Part shown: one piece after another, positions 10,921 to 23,135 of the stretch
How positions within the stretch are numbered: the stretch's first letter is position 1
How the letters are laid out: every line of letters starts with the position of its first letter
Assembly (NCBI GenBank): GCA_020064725.1
Contig: JAGTWJ010000017.1
Location: 4,712,001 to 4,776,000 of the forward strand
Direction of reading: 5' to 3'
DNA from: Drechslerella dactyloides
Lineage: Eukaryota > Ascomycota > Orbiliomycetes > Orbiliales > Orbiliaceae
Length of the DNA stretch: 64,000 bases
Translations under genes and position numbers: made by a program
The notes under the pieces: generated by a model
The model's database searches: none
What the model was told of the DNA's origin: nothing
What the model saw: the letters and a program-made list of their open reading frames with translations, nothing else

Positions 10921-11937
10921 CGACGTTCTATTCGACGTTGCATCTCTAACCTCGCAACCAGACGCCATAGGTTGCACCTCCATGTAACATATCCCTGTGC
11001 GCATGACGGACGGGTGCATCGCATGAGGCCTTCCGCCAGCCTCCGCGAACTCGCACTACGGTAGCGCTAACTATAGCTACGTTGCACGTGGGTAGCTACA
11101 CTACATGATATCATCCACTCGCGATCCTATTCACTCGCGATAATACAACACGGTGCGAGAGGTGAGCGCCCGGGATATCGATTCCATTCTGGTTTACAAG
11201 ACCACGCGATTGCATCGATTGAGACCCCGCGTTACGATATTGTAAGGCAGAATCAATCTCACATTGCAATATGCGGCGCCGTATCATATGCACAACGCAG
11301 AGGATCGCGAGGGACACACGATACACGCACCACCAAGGATCCAGCCATCCATCTATGGTGCTTCTTTCATATCTCGGCCTGTCCTTACTATTACGTAAAC
11401 GTAAATAGGATGGATCATGACTTCATTTCTGATCCCGCGTAGATCGCCTTGCGCATCGAGCTCAGACAGAGCATCTGCACGCTCGAGCTCGAACACTCCC
11501 CAGCTCCTCACAGTGAATATAATTATATCTGTTCAGTAAGGCTGCGATAAAACCCGCTGCCCAGGACGGCTTATCGACAGGTTTATTTATACAAGCATCC
11601 CAGGGCACTTCTTAGCTCGAGGGCCGGAAAGATAACGTTATATATAACGGGCGCGTTGCTGTATGAGGCAGGCTCGTACATATACGCGAGGACTATCGCA
11701 GATTTATCATCAGAAAACTAGACCTCAATCTTCAACATTGTTGATTGGGTGATATAATTCGGCGAGGGTCCATTTGCCTTCCGATAGCATCCGCGCTGTG
11801 ACTAACCGTTTATCGAGGCGCTAACAATCTCAGAGAGAAGGTTCTCGATATCTCAGGCCAGTCGCCACCGCGGCCGGCTAAATTAACCCTCTTCATCATG
11901 AAAAATACTTGTGACCCTACGGATATACTTTTTCCAA

Positions 11938-11973
11938 AAAAAACTTGATAAAAAACTTGATAAAAAACTTGAT
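11938..11973. repeat. 12-bp tandem repeat, three copies
   Basis: Three perfect head-to-tail copies of AAAAAACTTGAT in the spacer between CipC copies A and B. Confidence 0.95.
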
Positions 11974-13146
11974 AGGGCAACGATATCGATGGATAGCAAC
12001 GGGTCACAAGATCAGTCGATGAGTCTACGTCTTATCTTAAAGCTTACCAGTTGGTTCATCGATTCCATTGTATATACCGTCGCGGTGGCCAATATTATGG
12101 TATCAGTCCAATACAATGATATTATTATCTTCCGCCATACATTAGTTCGATGAATTTCCTGCTCCAAAGTTCTGCGTGCTGTTGCATTTCGAACGTACGG
12201 TAGTCATGCGGCGTGAGGTCATGGACGCTGGCCAATAGGAGCGCGAGCTCGAGCTCGCGAGCCTTTATCGAAGGCGGCAACCGGATCTGTCACTGCCAGA
12301 TAGCGTGCACTTGGTACCATGGTCCTGTCCGCGAGCGCGCGGAGCTCACGTCGCATGCACGCATGTCTCTGGCCATGGATCGCTTCGGGTTTTCTAGGTA
12401 GAGCCTAGTATGCTCGTGGATATCGCGTCGGGACGCTGCGGCATCGTATGTCTTTGCATCGGGTTCCTGCCGATCGACGGACGGCGAGGCTGAGTAAATT
12501 AACGGTCCGATTCGAGAAGCTTCGAGGGCGTAGCTGGGGCATTTGTATCTGAGGCCGTGGTTTCGAAATTGCCGTCGCGTCGTATTCTTTATTGGAGACA
12601 CTAGGATTCAGGCTATCGGAATCCAGTCTTTATAGTCTCGATATAGATATGGAGCTACTTGCAATTGTAGACAGTCTGTTGACCACGTATACATACGCCC
12701 AAGCCAATGCAAGGTATCGATCGAGATGCAGTCAAGGATTCTACGTGGAAGGAAATCAGTACCAACACAACTTTTAATTCTGCTCGTATAACGATATCAT
12801 ACACACACTGATAAGCCTCCACAATTTGGTATCTACATGCCGACAAGATTATTATAGGTACAATGAAATCAGAGATCATGCAGCCGCCCGTGGTATCAAT
12901 CCAAATGCAAGCGAACTCGTAAAACAATCGCGATCGCGCCGAGAACATTAAGAAAGACGTAGAGAGTCATAACCAAAATATTTGAACTGACTGATCATTA
13001 ATTGCAATCCCGACGCCAGCGCCCCGCTGCAATGCAACGACCAACAGAACGCGATAGAAATATCAATTTACCACCGGTGGTTCTTTCATTCTTTCGACCG
13101 CTTCCACTCCCCTGCGGCCGTAATCCACCGTCACCTTTTCCGTCAC

Positions 13147-13840
13147 TTAAGTTTGGTGCTCGTGGTAACTATGACGTCGGTGATGGTGTCGGTGACGCTC
13201 GCCCATTTCGTCCCCGCTGTCATGGTCGGCTTCGTACCGGTCATGATACATTTCACGACTCTTCTCCCTCGCCAGTTCCATGGCTCTGTCCTTGTATTCT
13301 TCCCACCGACCGCCGATGTCGCGAGTTTCAATCATCTTTTCGGCTTCGGCGGCAGCGAAGGCCGCGAGCAGGTCCTTGGCCAGCATATGGGAGACCGGCC
13401 GGCCCTGTTCGCGCTGGTGCTGCTGGAATTTGTGGAAGGCAGCAAAGGCGGCAGCCGCTGCGAGGAGTTCGTGGCTGTGGGATAGCGAACCGTAGCCAAT
13501 TGGTCAGCGTATGCTCTTATGCAGTGAACACATGTATTAATTAATTCATACTAAGGTGGGGAAGGGTGTAGTACCTGAGCTTCACCTTATGATGTCCAGA
13601 ATCGGACTCGTTATCAGAATCTACATCAAACAAGCGTCAGCACTTGCGTTCGCACTTATCTTTAAACTCTAGTAGGCTAAAAATATTACGATTCAATGCG
13701 GGATACTTGTCTCGCAAGCCAGATGCCTTGCGGGATGCAATGGAACTGTGTGGGTTTGGCTTGCAAGACCAGGATACAATGTAATTTGCAATATGATAAT
13801 TATTCAATGGATCCGTACCTTCGTGATAACTGTGTGGCAT
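13147..13840 (-). CDS. CipC/DUF3759-family protein (copy B)
   Basis: Three exons, 13840-13819, 13620-13575 and 13474-13147, with phases 1 and 2, giving 131 residues. The spliced sequence reads MPHSYHEDSDNES, then KVKLSHELLAAAAAFAAFHKF, then AKDLLAAFAAAEAEKMIETR: the CipC-family core with the usual SHELL motif created exactly at the second splice junction. The C-terminus is charged and ends in a His/Arg-rich tail (HRHHHRRHSYHEHQT). It is the middle member of three same-strand paralogues. It is closest to copy A in the FAAFHxF stretch and to copy C in gene structure. Fungal CipC proteins are known as small proteins induced by antifungal or other stress; no enzymatic role is established. The 15-codon middle exon is easily missed by gene finders. 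Confidence 0.86.
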
Positions 13841-14747
13841 CCTGAGTATTATAATTCACTGATATATAGACAGAATGTCTGGTGTCTTTGAACTGTACTG
13901 TTTAGTGCAGCTGTAATTTTAGGTATTTTGTGGATATCGTAGATGTTTTTTCCTGGTGTTTGTAATTGCTTGTGATGTTATTATATCCAGCCGCGTTGAC
14001 GCTGCCTGTCGACTTCTTTTATACACAGCGCCGCCCGCCACAGGCATCCGTCCAGCCCCGAACGCAGCCGCATCTCGTCAGGCTACTCTGACCACAAGAC
14101 CGCCCGCCCATGCCCCTTTCGCCCTGGTCGCTCGGCGCCAGAAAACAGCGATTTCTAGCCGACGCCAGAATTTTCCGGCTGCCCTTCACGCTCGAGATGA
14201 TGGCGTGAGAGTACCGCGACACTCGCACTCCAGTGCAGTGATGCCCGCTACGGTGGCGGCCGGATTTAAACGCAGGACCGCATGAAGGAGCGCTGCATGC
14301 AGCTCACGATCATGACCCCACAATGTACCTTATCGCATCGACAAATAATTTTTCTTTCAATACGGCACGTGCATTGCCGCCTTGCAGCCTTGCGCTTGCA
14401 GGATCCAGTGAGTAGACCGTCGCCGTCTTGACAATCCTGTGCGTTCGATTGTGCAGAGCGGCGTTAACGTTACACCAGCATACTACCATACATCCATCCA
14501 ATTTTAACGTCACACGCATTGGCTCGTTCGTTTCGTACGATGATATTGTATTTTCTTAGATACATGAAGGCATGGCAGCGGATGATCGGTGAACAGGTAT
14601 TGAGGAATGATGCTGTATACGTGTGGGTGCGCACACCTCTACACTGGATCCATAGCAGGCAGCGTGATAGCATGCACCACTCGATCGAGTTGGCCAACAG
14701 GGCTTCATCTTCGCCGCCCAAGCACCGACCAACCCTTCGCAATCCGT
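13841..14747. other. Intergenic between CipC copies B and C
   Basis: 907 bp holding the copy B promoter and 5' UTR (TATA near 14020) and the copy C 3' flank. A GC-rich stretch at 14025-14290 separates two AT-rich parts. No further gene seen. Confidence 0.5.
14003..14027 (-). promoter_or_regulatory. TATA-type core promoter, CipC copy B
   Basis: Minus strand carries TGTATAAAAG (TATA at 14023-14016) followed by the octamer GACAGGCA (14010-14003), about 175 bp upstream of the copy B ATG. The same TATA and octamer pair, with slightly shorter spacing, stands upstream of copy A. Confidence 0.55.
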
Positions 14748-15346
14748 TCAATAATCCTCGCGACGATGGTGGTGATGGCGCTCCTGGTCAATATACTGGT
14801 GTGGTGCCTGATTGTTGGGATCATACCGATCCTGGCCGCCGTACTGCTGGTCGTACATGTTCTCCGCCTGCTCCCTCGCCTGTCGCTTGACCCGCTCGCG
14901 GTCCCATGCATCCCGGCCCTTGGTCTCGACCAACTTGTCGGCCTCCATGGCAGCCAGCCCGCCGAGGAGCTCCTTGGCGAATTCGTGGTTGACGGCCTCG
15001 CCTTTCTTGCGCTGTTGTTCTTCAAAGATATGGATGCTGCTGAAAGCAGCAGCGCCAGCTAACAGCTCGTGACTAGTGGTTGGAGTCAGTTGAGTCGATA
15101 CGATTGAATTACAATGATAACGAATGTGTTTGTACTGACCCGAGTTTGCCCTCATGGTGGACCTGCTGGTAGCTATCGCGCGCGCTATCTACACGGGCAT
15201 AACGTGGGAGTTAGCCTAGGAACAAATGAAAACACCTGCCAAACTGGAACACCGGATTCGATTCAAGAATGACCGATATCGATATATATCCCTGAATGCA
15301 TAGACGGATCGAATAGATTGTTTCTCCACGTACCCCAATCAGACAT
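14748..15346 (-). CDS. CipC/DUF3759-family protein (copy C)
   Basis: Three exons, 15346-15334, 15188-15140 and 15072-14748, with phases 1 and 2 identical to copy B, giving 128 residues. The product begins MSDWDSARDSYQQVHHEGKL and continues GHELLAGAAAFSSIHIFEEQ and AKELLGGLAAMEADKLVETKG, then RVKRQAREQAENMYDQQY. This is the most typical CipC-family member of the three, including the acidic, Tyr/Gln-rich segment after the core. The tail ERHHHHRREDY is shared in style with copies A and B. It probably represents the least diverged copy, from which the others arose by local duplication; that order is inference. A TATAAAAAGG box on the same strand is about 160 bp upstream (15516-15507). Confidence 0.88.
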
Positions 15347-18300
15347 CTTGACGGTCGGTTTTTATAAGCTTGAAAGCTCTATTTGATTGATGATATTCGT
15401 TGAGGAAGGAGGCCAATTTTTGTTCGGCAAGTCGGACGCAAGCGCAATATATCTACGGAGGAAAGACGGAATTTGACTCTCCGCAGACCTCCAGCGGACT
15501 CAACGGCCTTTTTATACCGATAGCCTACTCAATTGATCCTGGATATGCCAGTAATAGCAACAGCTGAATTGGAAGCTGAAGCGGGGCTAATCGGCATCTA
15601 TGAGCTCATAACCTACCGTCTACCCGCCATGCTCCGCTCTCGTACACAGCTCGCTGAAAGAATGCTGACTGTCTACCCCGCTCCTTGTATCCACGTACGG
15701 AACCATTGCAATTGGTAGTGCTTGTTCTAGCAATGCCTGTACATACGTGTATGTACTCACTTACGTACGAATGTTAGGATATGTCCCCTCGCTTTCGTGC
15801 GAATGCAAAGTCTGCAGACTGGTTGAATGGTATGATATCCGATCCCTCCGTTCGTGGGCCCCTGTCGATTCAGCCAGTGGTATGTCTACTAATCCAAATG
15901 CATGCCGTGAATCAGCATCCCCATGCCCACATTGATTTCGGCACCCTCATGCCCTGCTTTTCCCTCACTGCAAGCGTCGACCTCCGCTATCAATTGCATT
16001 GCACTCGGCTGCCGAGACAAACATACCCTGCACTACACATACCATAGATAAGTACTGATGTGCTGTAAGGTAAGCCAATAGATAGATCAATTGCAGTAGT
16101 CTACGGCTGGGACAATGAGGGGCAGCCGGCTAGGGCAGCTAGCTGGGCCGCGCGTACAGCATGCTAGCAACTGGAACACTCCGCCGTATGGCGAGGAGAT
16201 ACATAGAGCCAGAAGCTCCATTCCAGGCTCCTCCCTGCACTCTGAATTCACGGCACATGCAATTGGTCGAGGGCCAACATGATGGATGCTAGGGTTGGCG
16301 AGAAAGCTTGCAACGTTGATTCCGGAGCGGTTCCGCACCGCTGAGGGCTAAGCTTTTGCTTCCAAGAGGGCTTGGAAGCCTTAGCAGGGACTGCCAAGGC
16401 GTGTCCCGTGGATGCACACCGAATGCAAGCTTTTCGAATGGTGTGCCGACGTGGTTCCACGTCCGGGCGGGGTCGGACTAGACTGTGCGGACATGCCTGT
16501 CCTGGAGTTATCATGGTTCGGAGAGTTGCGAGCCAGCTAGCTGCGCTGCTAGGCCGCGACGGTCAAATCCGTTCCAGTGTCGGTTAAATCGGGGTCTGGA
16601 AGATGTCCAGAATGCTGGAACTAGCCAATTAGCTCAACGTTCAATATCATACCACAGTTTGAGGAGGGGACATGGATCGTCTATAGCGTGTGCCTAGTGG
16701 GGCCAAAATTTTAGAACGTTTGAAGCTATAGCTATAAGTGGGCGTTGGCCGGTCTGAGGTACGCGTTTACAAGTACGCATCACATTCGATTAGTCAATTC
16801 ATAAACTCGCACCACTCATTTTGTTAGTCGATCCTTGAGAATTGGGCCGGTAGGATGCTAGAGCTATAGAGGCGTCAATTCGGAAGAAGCTACTTAAATA
16901 TTATAAAGGTGGTGGCCAAGGTAGATATAAATATGATAATAATAGGTGGCGATTCAATGCAATTGACCCTGTGTAAACGAGAGAATTAGGTACAAGAATT
17001 AAGCTTCTACCTATCAAGGGTTGACAATTGCGAAAGGAAATTGCATTCATGTACTTTCTGTGCAACCATACGTGGAGCAGAGGTGCGTCGGGCTTATGTA
17101 ACCTCTGACTTGTTTAATCACGAGACTGCCAGTAGATACATGCATCAGAATGAAAATACAAGACGTTGAGATTTAAATATTTCGCGGACCCCCGAATGAA
17201 ATCGATATATCACTGGTGCGTTCCACACGCGGTGTGTTCTTGCATATTCTACTATTGATACTTGAAGAAATCTCTTATGTCGCAAACCAGGCCGCCCAGT
17301 CTTCGGACGGTTCTCTCTTCTTTTCCTCCAAATTCTAAAAGATACTCTATAGAATCACATCGATGCGTCTCGTGGATCAACCGGAGGCTCCATACTGCTG
17401 TCCTCGAATCCGTACTACGGCTCATCTTTCAAAACAGCAGCCTACACGCGTTTGTTGACTTCAAACTCACTATAAGAATACGTACGAATCTAGATTTATA
17501 TATCAATGTGCAGATCTATAGATCTAGCAATGGCTGCATTCGGATCCGTTTACGTAGTGAGCCAGATGACCAAATTTGCGATATTTGCAATTGCAACGAT
17601 TGACTGACGAATACGTAAGTTAACTAGGACTCAAGTTATTGATTTGCTGATCAGTCTTCGTATTCACTGAAGCTGTGCTGGTGCCATGTATGCGCACATG
17701 CGAGGCGCTGATCATGATCGCAAATGTGGTAAATGTTGCGACATTGGATATCCCGCTATGCGAGTATCCGAGTCGCCGACGGTTAGAACAGGCCGTTTAC
17801 ATCTTTGCCGAAAGAATGACCGGCCGGCCGGCCGCCTACAAATAATAAATTTGCATATTCGTAGCCTTGCACAGCTACGGGACGCCCGCATACTCTGTAT
17901 CAGGACTATATCACGTGCGCAATTATCCATTTATTTCCAATACAAATATAGATATCAGATCGAAGGCATACCATCTACTTTCGGTATTAGCTCGTGAGTA
18001 CCTCCCAGGGCTTTGCCCAAGCTTAGGCAACCAGAGATAAATATAACGAGTAGTCACTACGTAAATAGGACTAGCATACCAAAAAGTAATTTGTAATATA
18101 TTGTGCATTCGGCTCCTTATGGTCAAGCCACTTGGCCATTTATCTACCCAAAGGGGTATTTTACAGCCAGTCTGTTTCGTCCACAGACACTGTTTCACGA
18201 ACATTCCTGCCGCAGCCTTCTCGAGTCAGCCCCTCTAGCCACCTGCGTGCTTTGACGGAGAAAAGCAGAAAATTCAGCCGACGCGAGAAACAATGAGGTG

Positions 18301-21071
18301 ACAGCGAAGCCAGGCCAAGCATTCGATAGCCAGCGTATGTGCAGGCAGTTGTTCAATTGCTGAGAGGAGTGGCCAGAGGGTCTGTCTGCGAGACCAACAG
18401 TAGCCAAATACTTCAATATAGAAACAATTTGAAATATCTGAATGTATAAATCATCCGATTTCTCAGCCAATGATACCTTGTGTTCGATTTTAAATATTAA
18501 TATCCGGAACCCACACCTGATGGTGAATCCTTCGGAGATATTCAAAGCTTGTTCGCAGGCGCGGGGCGATATTAATATATATTCTGAATTCCGTCTGCTG
18601 TGGGGAAGGTGTCGGCAGCAGGATGTCACTTCGAAACAGTAAAATATGCCAGAAGCGAGATCACTCATCCTCCGTCCTTCTCGCCCGAAGGCACAGAAAA
18701 TAATATAGTATCCCAAATGCATGATCCTACGCTTAAAGATAAGGCATCCAACTATAGCAGAGCTACCGCAATATATTGCGATAACACTTTGCACCAGAAC
18801 TTATGATTCTCGCCGTCTTGACGGATTATTTCCCTTCCGTGGCTCCCGTCGAGGAGGCTGTGGCGCCTCAGCTTCAAAAGCGGGAGTGCGTTGCGTGTTT
18901 CACCGGGGGCTGCAAGCACTTGAAACCAGGCCTCACCGATTTGGAACATCTCGGCCAAAGCAGAGCCCCTGGGCTGAAGACACAGGCAAGTCAAGAACTC
19001 ACATCTAGAAGTCGTAGTACAGGTCATTCGGATCCCACGGTTACCTGTCCATCTGTCCGCAATCTGTGATGGGCGGGTACATACGTGCGTCCCCACCGGT
19101 ACGCAACCCTTTTGCAGACTCTCAAACCTGCAGTGCAAGACTTTGGTCATCGTCAGGTTGAAACAACAGCAGGATGCTGTCGACTCTGGGCAGCCGGCCG
19201 CGCTCCGTGAAGAAAAGCCGCACTCGTACGTAAGCACGCAACCGCCGTCGATGGTCATCGCGAATCAGCGAATGGGATCCCATAGCGAGCATTCGCGTCT
19301 TCCGGCCAATCGGTAGGTGGCGTCCGAGCGGACGCGGATGCATCGATCCCGTCAGATTCAATATATCAATATTGGCTATTTCATGAAGGGCAAAGAAGTG
19401 TTCTTTCATGTTCTATCGTGAGATTCAAAGTGATCAAGTCGGAAGGTGACATGCGTACGCCAACGTAAGTTCCGTATCGTAGACATGGCTTTGACCTGTG
19501 TCGGTCGGCAGATGCATCGGCGGCAGGTAAGCTGTCATCTCGCGGATGCAGAGATGCATCCGCGCAGGTACCGTCCTTATCGACGACCAGGGATACTTGC
19601 CTTCGATGGATAACCAGCTGCCGATTCCAGCATCTGCAGTCGTGGTAAGCTAACGAGAACTTGAACGATCTCGCTTGTTATGTTAATGTGATGCCCATGC
19701 TGGCTCCAGCAGAGCCCTGGCCCGGATCCTCACGACCTGAAAGTTTGACCTATTCATAGACCAGTCAAGAATTCAAACGGGCGGGGTCATGGGCCTAAGC
19801 CGGTTCATACAAGAAACACTCACCTGAGCTCGGTGCAGTGCCATGAACGCTTCTTATTAAATAAATCTTCTCCATGATCTCCGAGTATAGTATATGGCGA
19901 TCTGTATAGGCAACCAGGTTGAGAGTCTCTCTGTTTTCTGTGGTTGGGGCGTCCATCTCGCGGTCGTCATTCGTTGCATGACCGGCTAACAGCCAGGTGG
20001 GCGTCAACCAAGAATGCAGGGATCTCCATCCTTCGCAACAGGCCGTGCCTCATCAAGAACCCCCAACAGGGAGATGAAGCTTCTGATGCGGCGGCGATGT
20101 TTGCTAGACGGATGGAAACTTTCGTATGCCATCATACTTCGCCCATCGTGTCCACCAGCGAAGCCTGAATGAAGCGGCGAGGTCGATTGCCATAGTGAAC
20201 GTGAGCCCCTCTCGGCCTCCTAGGCGAGGATGTATCATGCATGCACCACCCCTAGCTTAGGCTACTCCAAGCGCCTTCAAACGTAACCTTCAGATGTCTA
20301 CCCAAAACGGGCGAACGAATGTGCTGGTGCTCTGCCGGTACCTGCTGCTAGCGAAATTTGAGGCCCTAGCTAGTTCTCTCGGGGCATGCATGATGCATAT
20401 CGAATATCAGCTATCGAGGAGGCAGCTTGTACCTGCGCAAGGGATCGAGCATCTAGTGGGCAGCGGCCTGGATTTGGAGGACTAGTGGTTGCTAGGAAGA
20501 TCGATCGTGGTGTAGATGGACGGCATCATACCATGCTACCGGATGCAGCTTCCTGCAAGATAGACTAGTGTCAGCATTAACTTGTTTTCGACATCCCTTT
20601 GGGCGGCATCGAGAGTCTCGCACTGGAGAAACATAATCCTGGCAGTTGCTTCCTGTCCATTCTTCCTCTCCGCCCGTCATTTAATAAACTCCGGCTCCTC
20701 CCATATATGTGTCCTAGAGGTCTTTCTGGCGGGACCTCTGACACACAATCACAAGATAGATATAGACGGCGGATGCCGTCTCGAAGAACCAACAATCAGG
20801 CTACCCTGCTCGCTTCTTCATTTCTTCAAACCCAATCTTCCAGCTTTAGGTCAGATTGCCTACCGAGGAGATCTTTGAATGCCGCTGGCTGTTGGCCGGT
20901 TTTATTTCTTTTTCCTCTGGTCCCTGGCTTTCCCTCCGAGTTTCGAAGAAAGACGTCTGCGCAGCTGATTCCTCCACAGGCAGCAAGCTATCACCAAAAG
21001 CGTACGCACCGCACGAACGCCGGGCAATGCCTGATAGCACACGTCCGCTGATATGATATTATTATAATATA
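15347..21071. other. Gene-poor region upstream of the CipC cluster
   Basis: 5.7 kb in which I find no credible gene. Open frames are short, cysteine-rich or low in coding character (the longest, 18195-18794 minus, looks random). It contains short palindromic GC clusters such as CCGGCCGGCCGG at about 17820-17834 and numerous TATA, CTAG and TGCATG runs. No transposase, reverse transcriptase or terminal repeats seen by eye. Confidence 0.45.
15507..15516 (-). promoter_or_regulatory. TATA box, CipC copy C
   Basis: Minus strand TATAAAAAGG about 160 bp upstream of the copy C ATG, at a distance like that in copy B. The GACAGGCA octamer found near the TATA boxes of copies A and B is not seen here. 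Confidence 0.5.
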
Positions 21072-21527
21072 GTGTATCCCTTCTTTTCGGCCTGCATGCA
21101 ATTGACGTTAGCCAGTCTCACCCACTCGCCCAGCACGATATATACATACGGCAGCTGCAGGAGGGTCCTGAAACCGCAACCTCCAGGCTGTGCAGGCCGT
21201 CAACAGCAGGCCCTTTTGAACCTTTTAGACATTTTCTCTCGCCAAAATCAGTGTTTCTTTATATACTGCGCCGGCGCCTTGTTCAAAAATTTTCCAGTCT
21301 TTTATTTTCCGAGGGGCTCTGGCGGAGGAAGGATCGAAGCCCACATTCCCGTCCAGTGTATATGTAACGAATCTACCAGCGCCGTTGATGTTAGCCCAGG
21401 CCGACCGCACGTTCGCCTCGTCATCCAGTCCAACTTACCAACCTTGAATCCGCCTGTCCTGCAATCTGCCGTCGGAGAATCGACTGCCATATGCATGGTA
21501 TGCATCGGCTATAACAATAACCTGGCC

Positions 21528-23135
21528 ATGTCGCCGCGGTGCCATCGCGGGCTCGCAGGGCGCGCAGCCAGTTCGAACAAGATGCAACAGGGTCAACGCA
21601 AGCGGAAGCGCACGCCGTTGAGCTCCTCCTTCCCCTCCTCGACGTCTGCTCCTTCCCCTTACTCCTCTTCAATCACGACCTCGACCTCCTCGACCACGCA
21701 GGTGCCCCTGCATCCCCGACAGGAGGCAGCTGCATCTGCCGCAGCGATAGCCGGGGATGGCCGCCCCTCCAGCCTCGTCCTCCCACCTTCCACCGTCATC
21801 GACGCGACCACAACATATACAAACCCCGGGCTCATGGTCCTCCAGCAGTTGACAACCGTCACGGAGTCTGGCTCAACAATCGTAAGGAGTCAGATCACGG
21901 TTGTCGATATACCTGCCTCGCAGACCCCGCTGCCTGTCAATCCAGCAGCGGATGGCAATCCGATGACCTTCACAGCACTTCAAACCGACAGCATAGGGTC
22001 GAAACCCCCAACCGCCATGTCATCGACATCGCTTCGGCACCTCCCGACGGCCACCGGCTCTTTGAGATCGACAAGCACCAGCTCTAGCACCGCGGCCCCG
22101 CAAACCAACGACGCGTCCGACAAGTTCAGCCCCCTCCTCCTGATCGTCGTCATTATCGCCATCGTCCTGGGTGCCGTGATCGCTGCAGTCGGCATATGCT
22201 GCTACCGACGGAGGAAGAAGCAGAAGCAGCAGTTGGAGGAGGGCCGGGCGAGCCAAAAGTATGGCAAGGAAGTGATGGCACGGATAGACACCGGGACCGT
22301 GGCCAGTCATCCTGACGACTGGCCGCTGCCTCAGGCTTTCGCAACCGTGCGAACTGATAGGGACGTGTCCATGATGATGCGGAAGCCCAGTCAACTGCTG
22401 CCTTCACCACTACGCGAGGGTTCCTACCCGGAATTCCCAATCCCTCCCCATGTCGTGAGGGGGATGCCGACACGGTTCCCCGTTCAGGCACAAGGACAGC
22501 CACAAATACAGTCCTTTTCACATCCACATCCGCCATCACAAGCACAGTCGTGGGCACGGATCCAAATCCATGCGGACGAGGATGTTCGTGCACAGGCGCA
22601 GGCTCAAGCTTACGCTTGCGCATACGAACCGACACCATCAACACCGACACCACCCCCACCAACTGTCGTCCGACACAAGCCTGTCGGTCCTCTAGCTATC
22701 GCCGCCAACGACACGTATCTCCGTGTCGAATCCGGCAGCAGCAAGTCATCTTTCCCGTCTCCCGATCTCTACAGAACCGGCTATCCATCTCCCGCGACCC
22801 TGAGTTCGCGACACAAGAGCTTTGTTAGCATGGAGTCCGCTATCGACCCGGACCTCAGCTTCGGAGCCAACGGATCCCGTATCTCAACGCAGGTTGACGG
22901 TGAGAACCCGAACCCGCAATACGGCAGCTTCACATACTGGGGAGATTATGACTTCTCTCGCCGGCCGTACAGCACAATGCGGAGCATGCAAAGTCTCCAC
23001 GACTCGAACGTCGCCAGCCCACGGCTTGGGGCGCTCGAAGAGAATTCGATCTGGGAGGAGGCGCTGATGGACGTTGATTACGAAGCCAGGACGCCGACGG
23101 AGGGCACTAGTGGTTTCGCGAGTCCAAGAGTGTGA
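21528..23135 (+). CDS. Ser/Thr-rich single-pass membrane protein, function unknown
   Basis: The frame is open from 21072 to the stop at 23133-23135 (687 codons). The first 150 codons read like untranslated leader, so I prefer the ATG at 21528 (536 lines of coding-like sequence, 535 residues); ATG 21582 is another option. Layout: basic start (QRKRKR), a Ser/Thr-rich segment, and one strong transmembrane helix at about residues 201-226 (LLLIVVIIAIVLGAV). It is followed at once by a basic stop-transfer sequence (CCYRRRKKQKQ), then a long cytoplasmic tail rich in Pro, Ser and Gln with an AQAQAQAYA run. This resembles fungal cell-surface or wall-sensor-like proteins, but no WSC or other named domain and no clear signal peptide is visible. 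No intron is needed. Confidence 0.68.
   Translation: MSPRCHRGLAGRAASSNKMQQGQRKRKRTPLSSSFPSSTSAPSPYSSSITTSTSSTTQVPLHPRQEAAASAAAIAGDGRPSSLVLPPSTVIDATTTYTNPGLMVLQQLTTVTESGSTIVRSQITVVDIPASQTPLPVNPAADGNPMTFTALQTDSIGSKPPTAMSSTSLRHLPTATGSLRSTSTSSSTAAPQTNDASDKFSPLLLIVVIIAIVLGAVIAAVGICCYRRRKKQKQQLEEGRASQKYGKEVMARIDTGTVASHPDDWPLPQAFATVRTDRDVSMMMRKPSQLLPSPLREGSYPEFPIPPHVVRGMPTRFPVQAQGQPQIQSFSHPHPPSQAQSWARIQIHADEDVRAQAQAQAYACAYEPTPSTPTPPPPTVVRHKPVGPLAIAANDTYLRVESGSSKSSFPSPDLYRTGYPSPATLSSRHKSFVSMESAIDPDLSFGANGSRISTQVDGENPNPQYGSFTYWGDYDFSRRPYSTMRSMQSLHDSNVASPRLGALEENSIWEEALMDVDYEARTPTEGTSGFASPRV

Larger units (their letters stand above)
10548..13146. other. Intergenic between CipC copies A and B
   Basis: 2.6 kb without a credible gene. 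It holds the copy A promoter, a 12-bp tandem repeat (11938-11973) and an 18-bp perfect palindrome CGCGAGCTCGAGCTCGCG (12242-12259). It is AT-rich, with several TATA and ATATC runs. Short open frames show no coding character. Confidence 0.5.

Noticed and set aside
18195..18794. 199-codon minus-strand frame in the gene-poor region
   Set aside because: AT-rich codon use unlike the certain genes, no domain, and no recognisable splice context.
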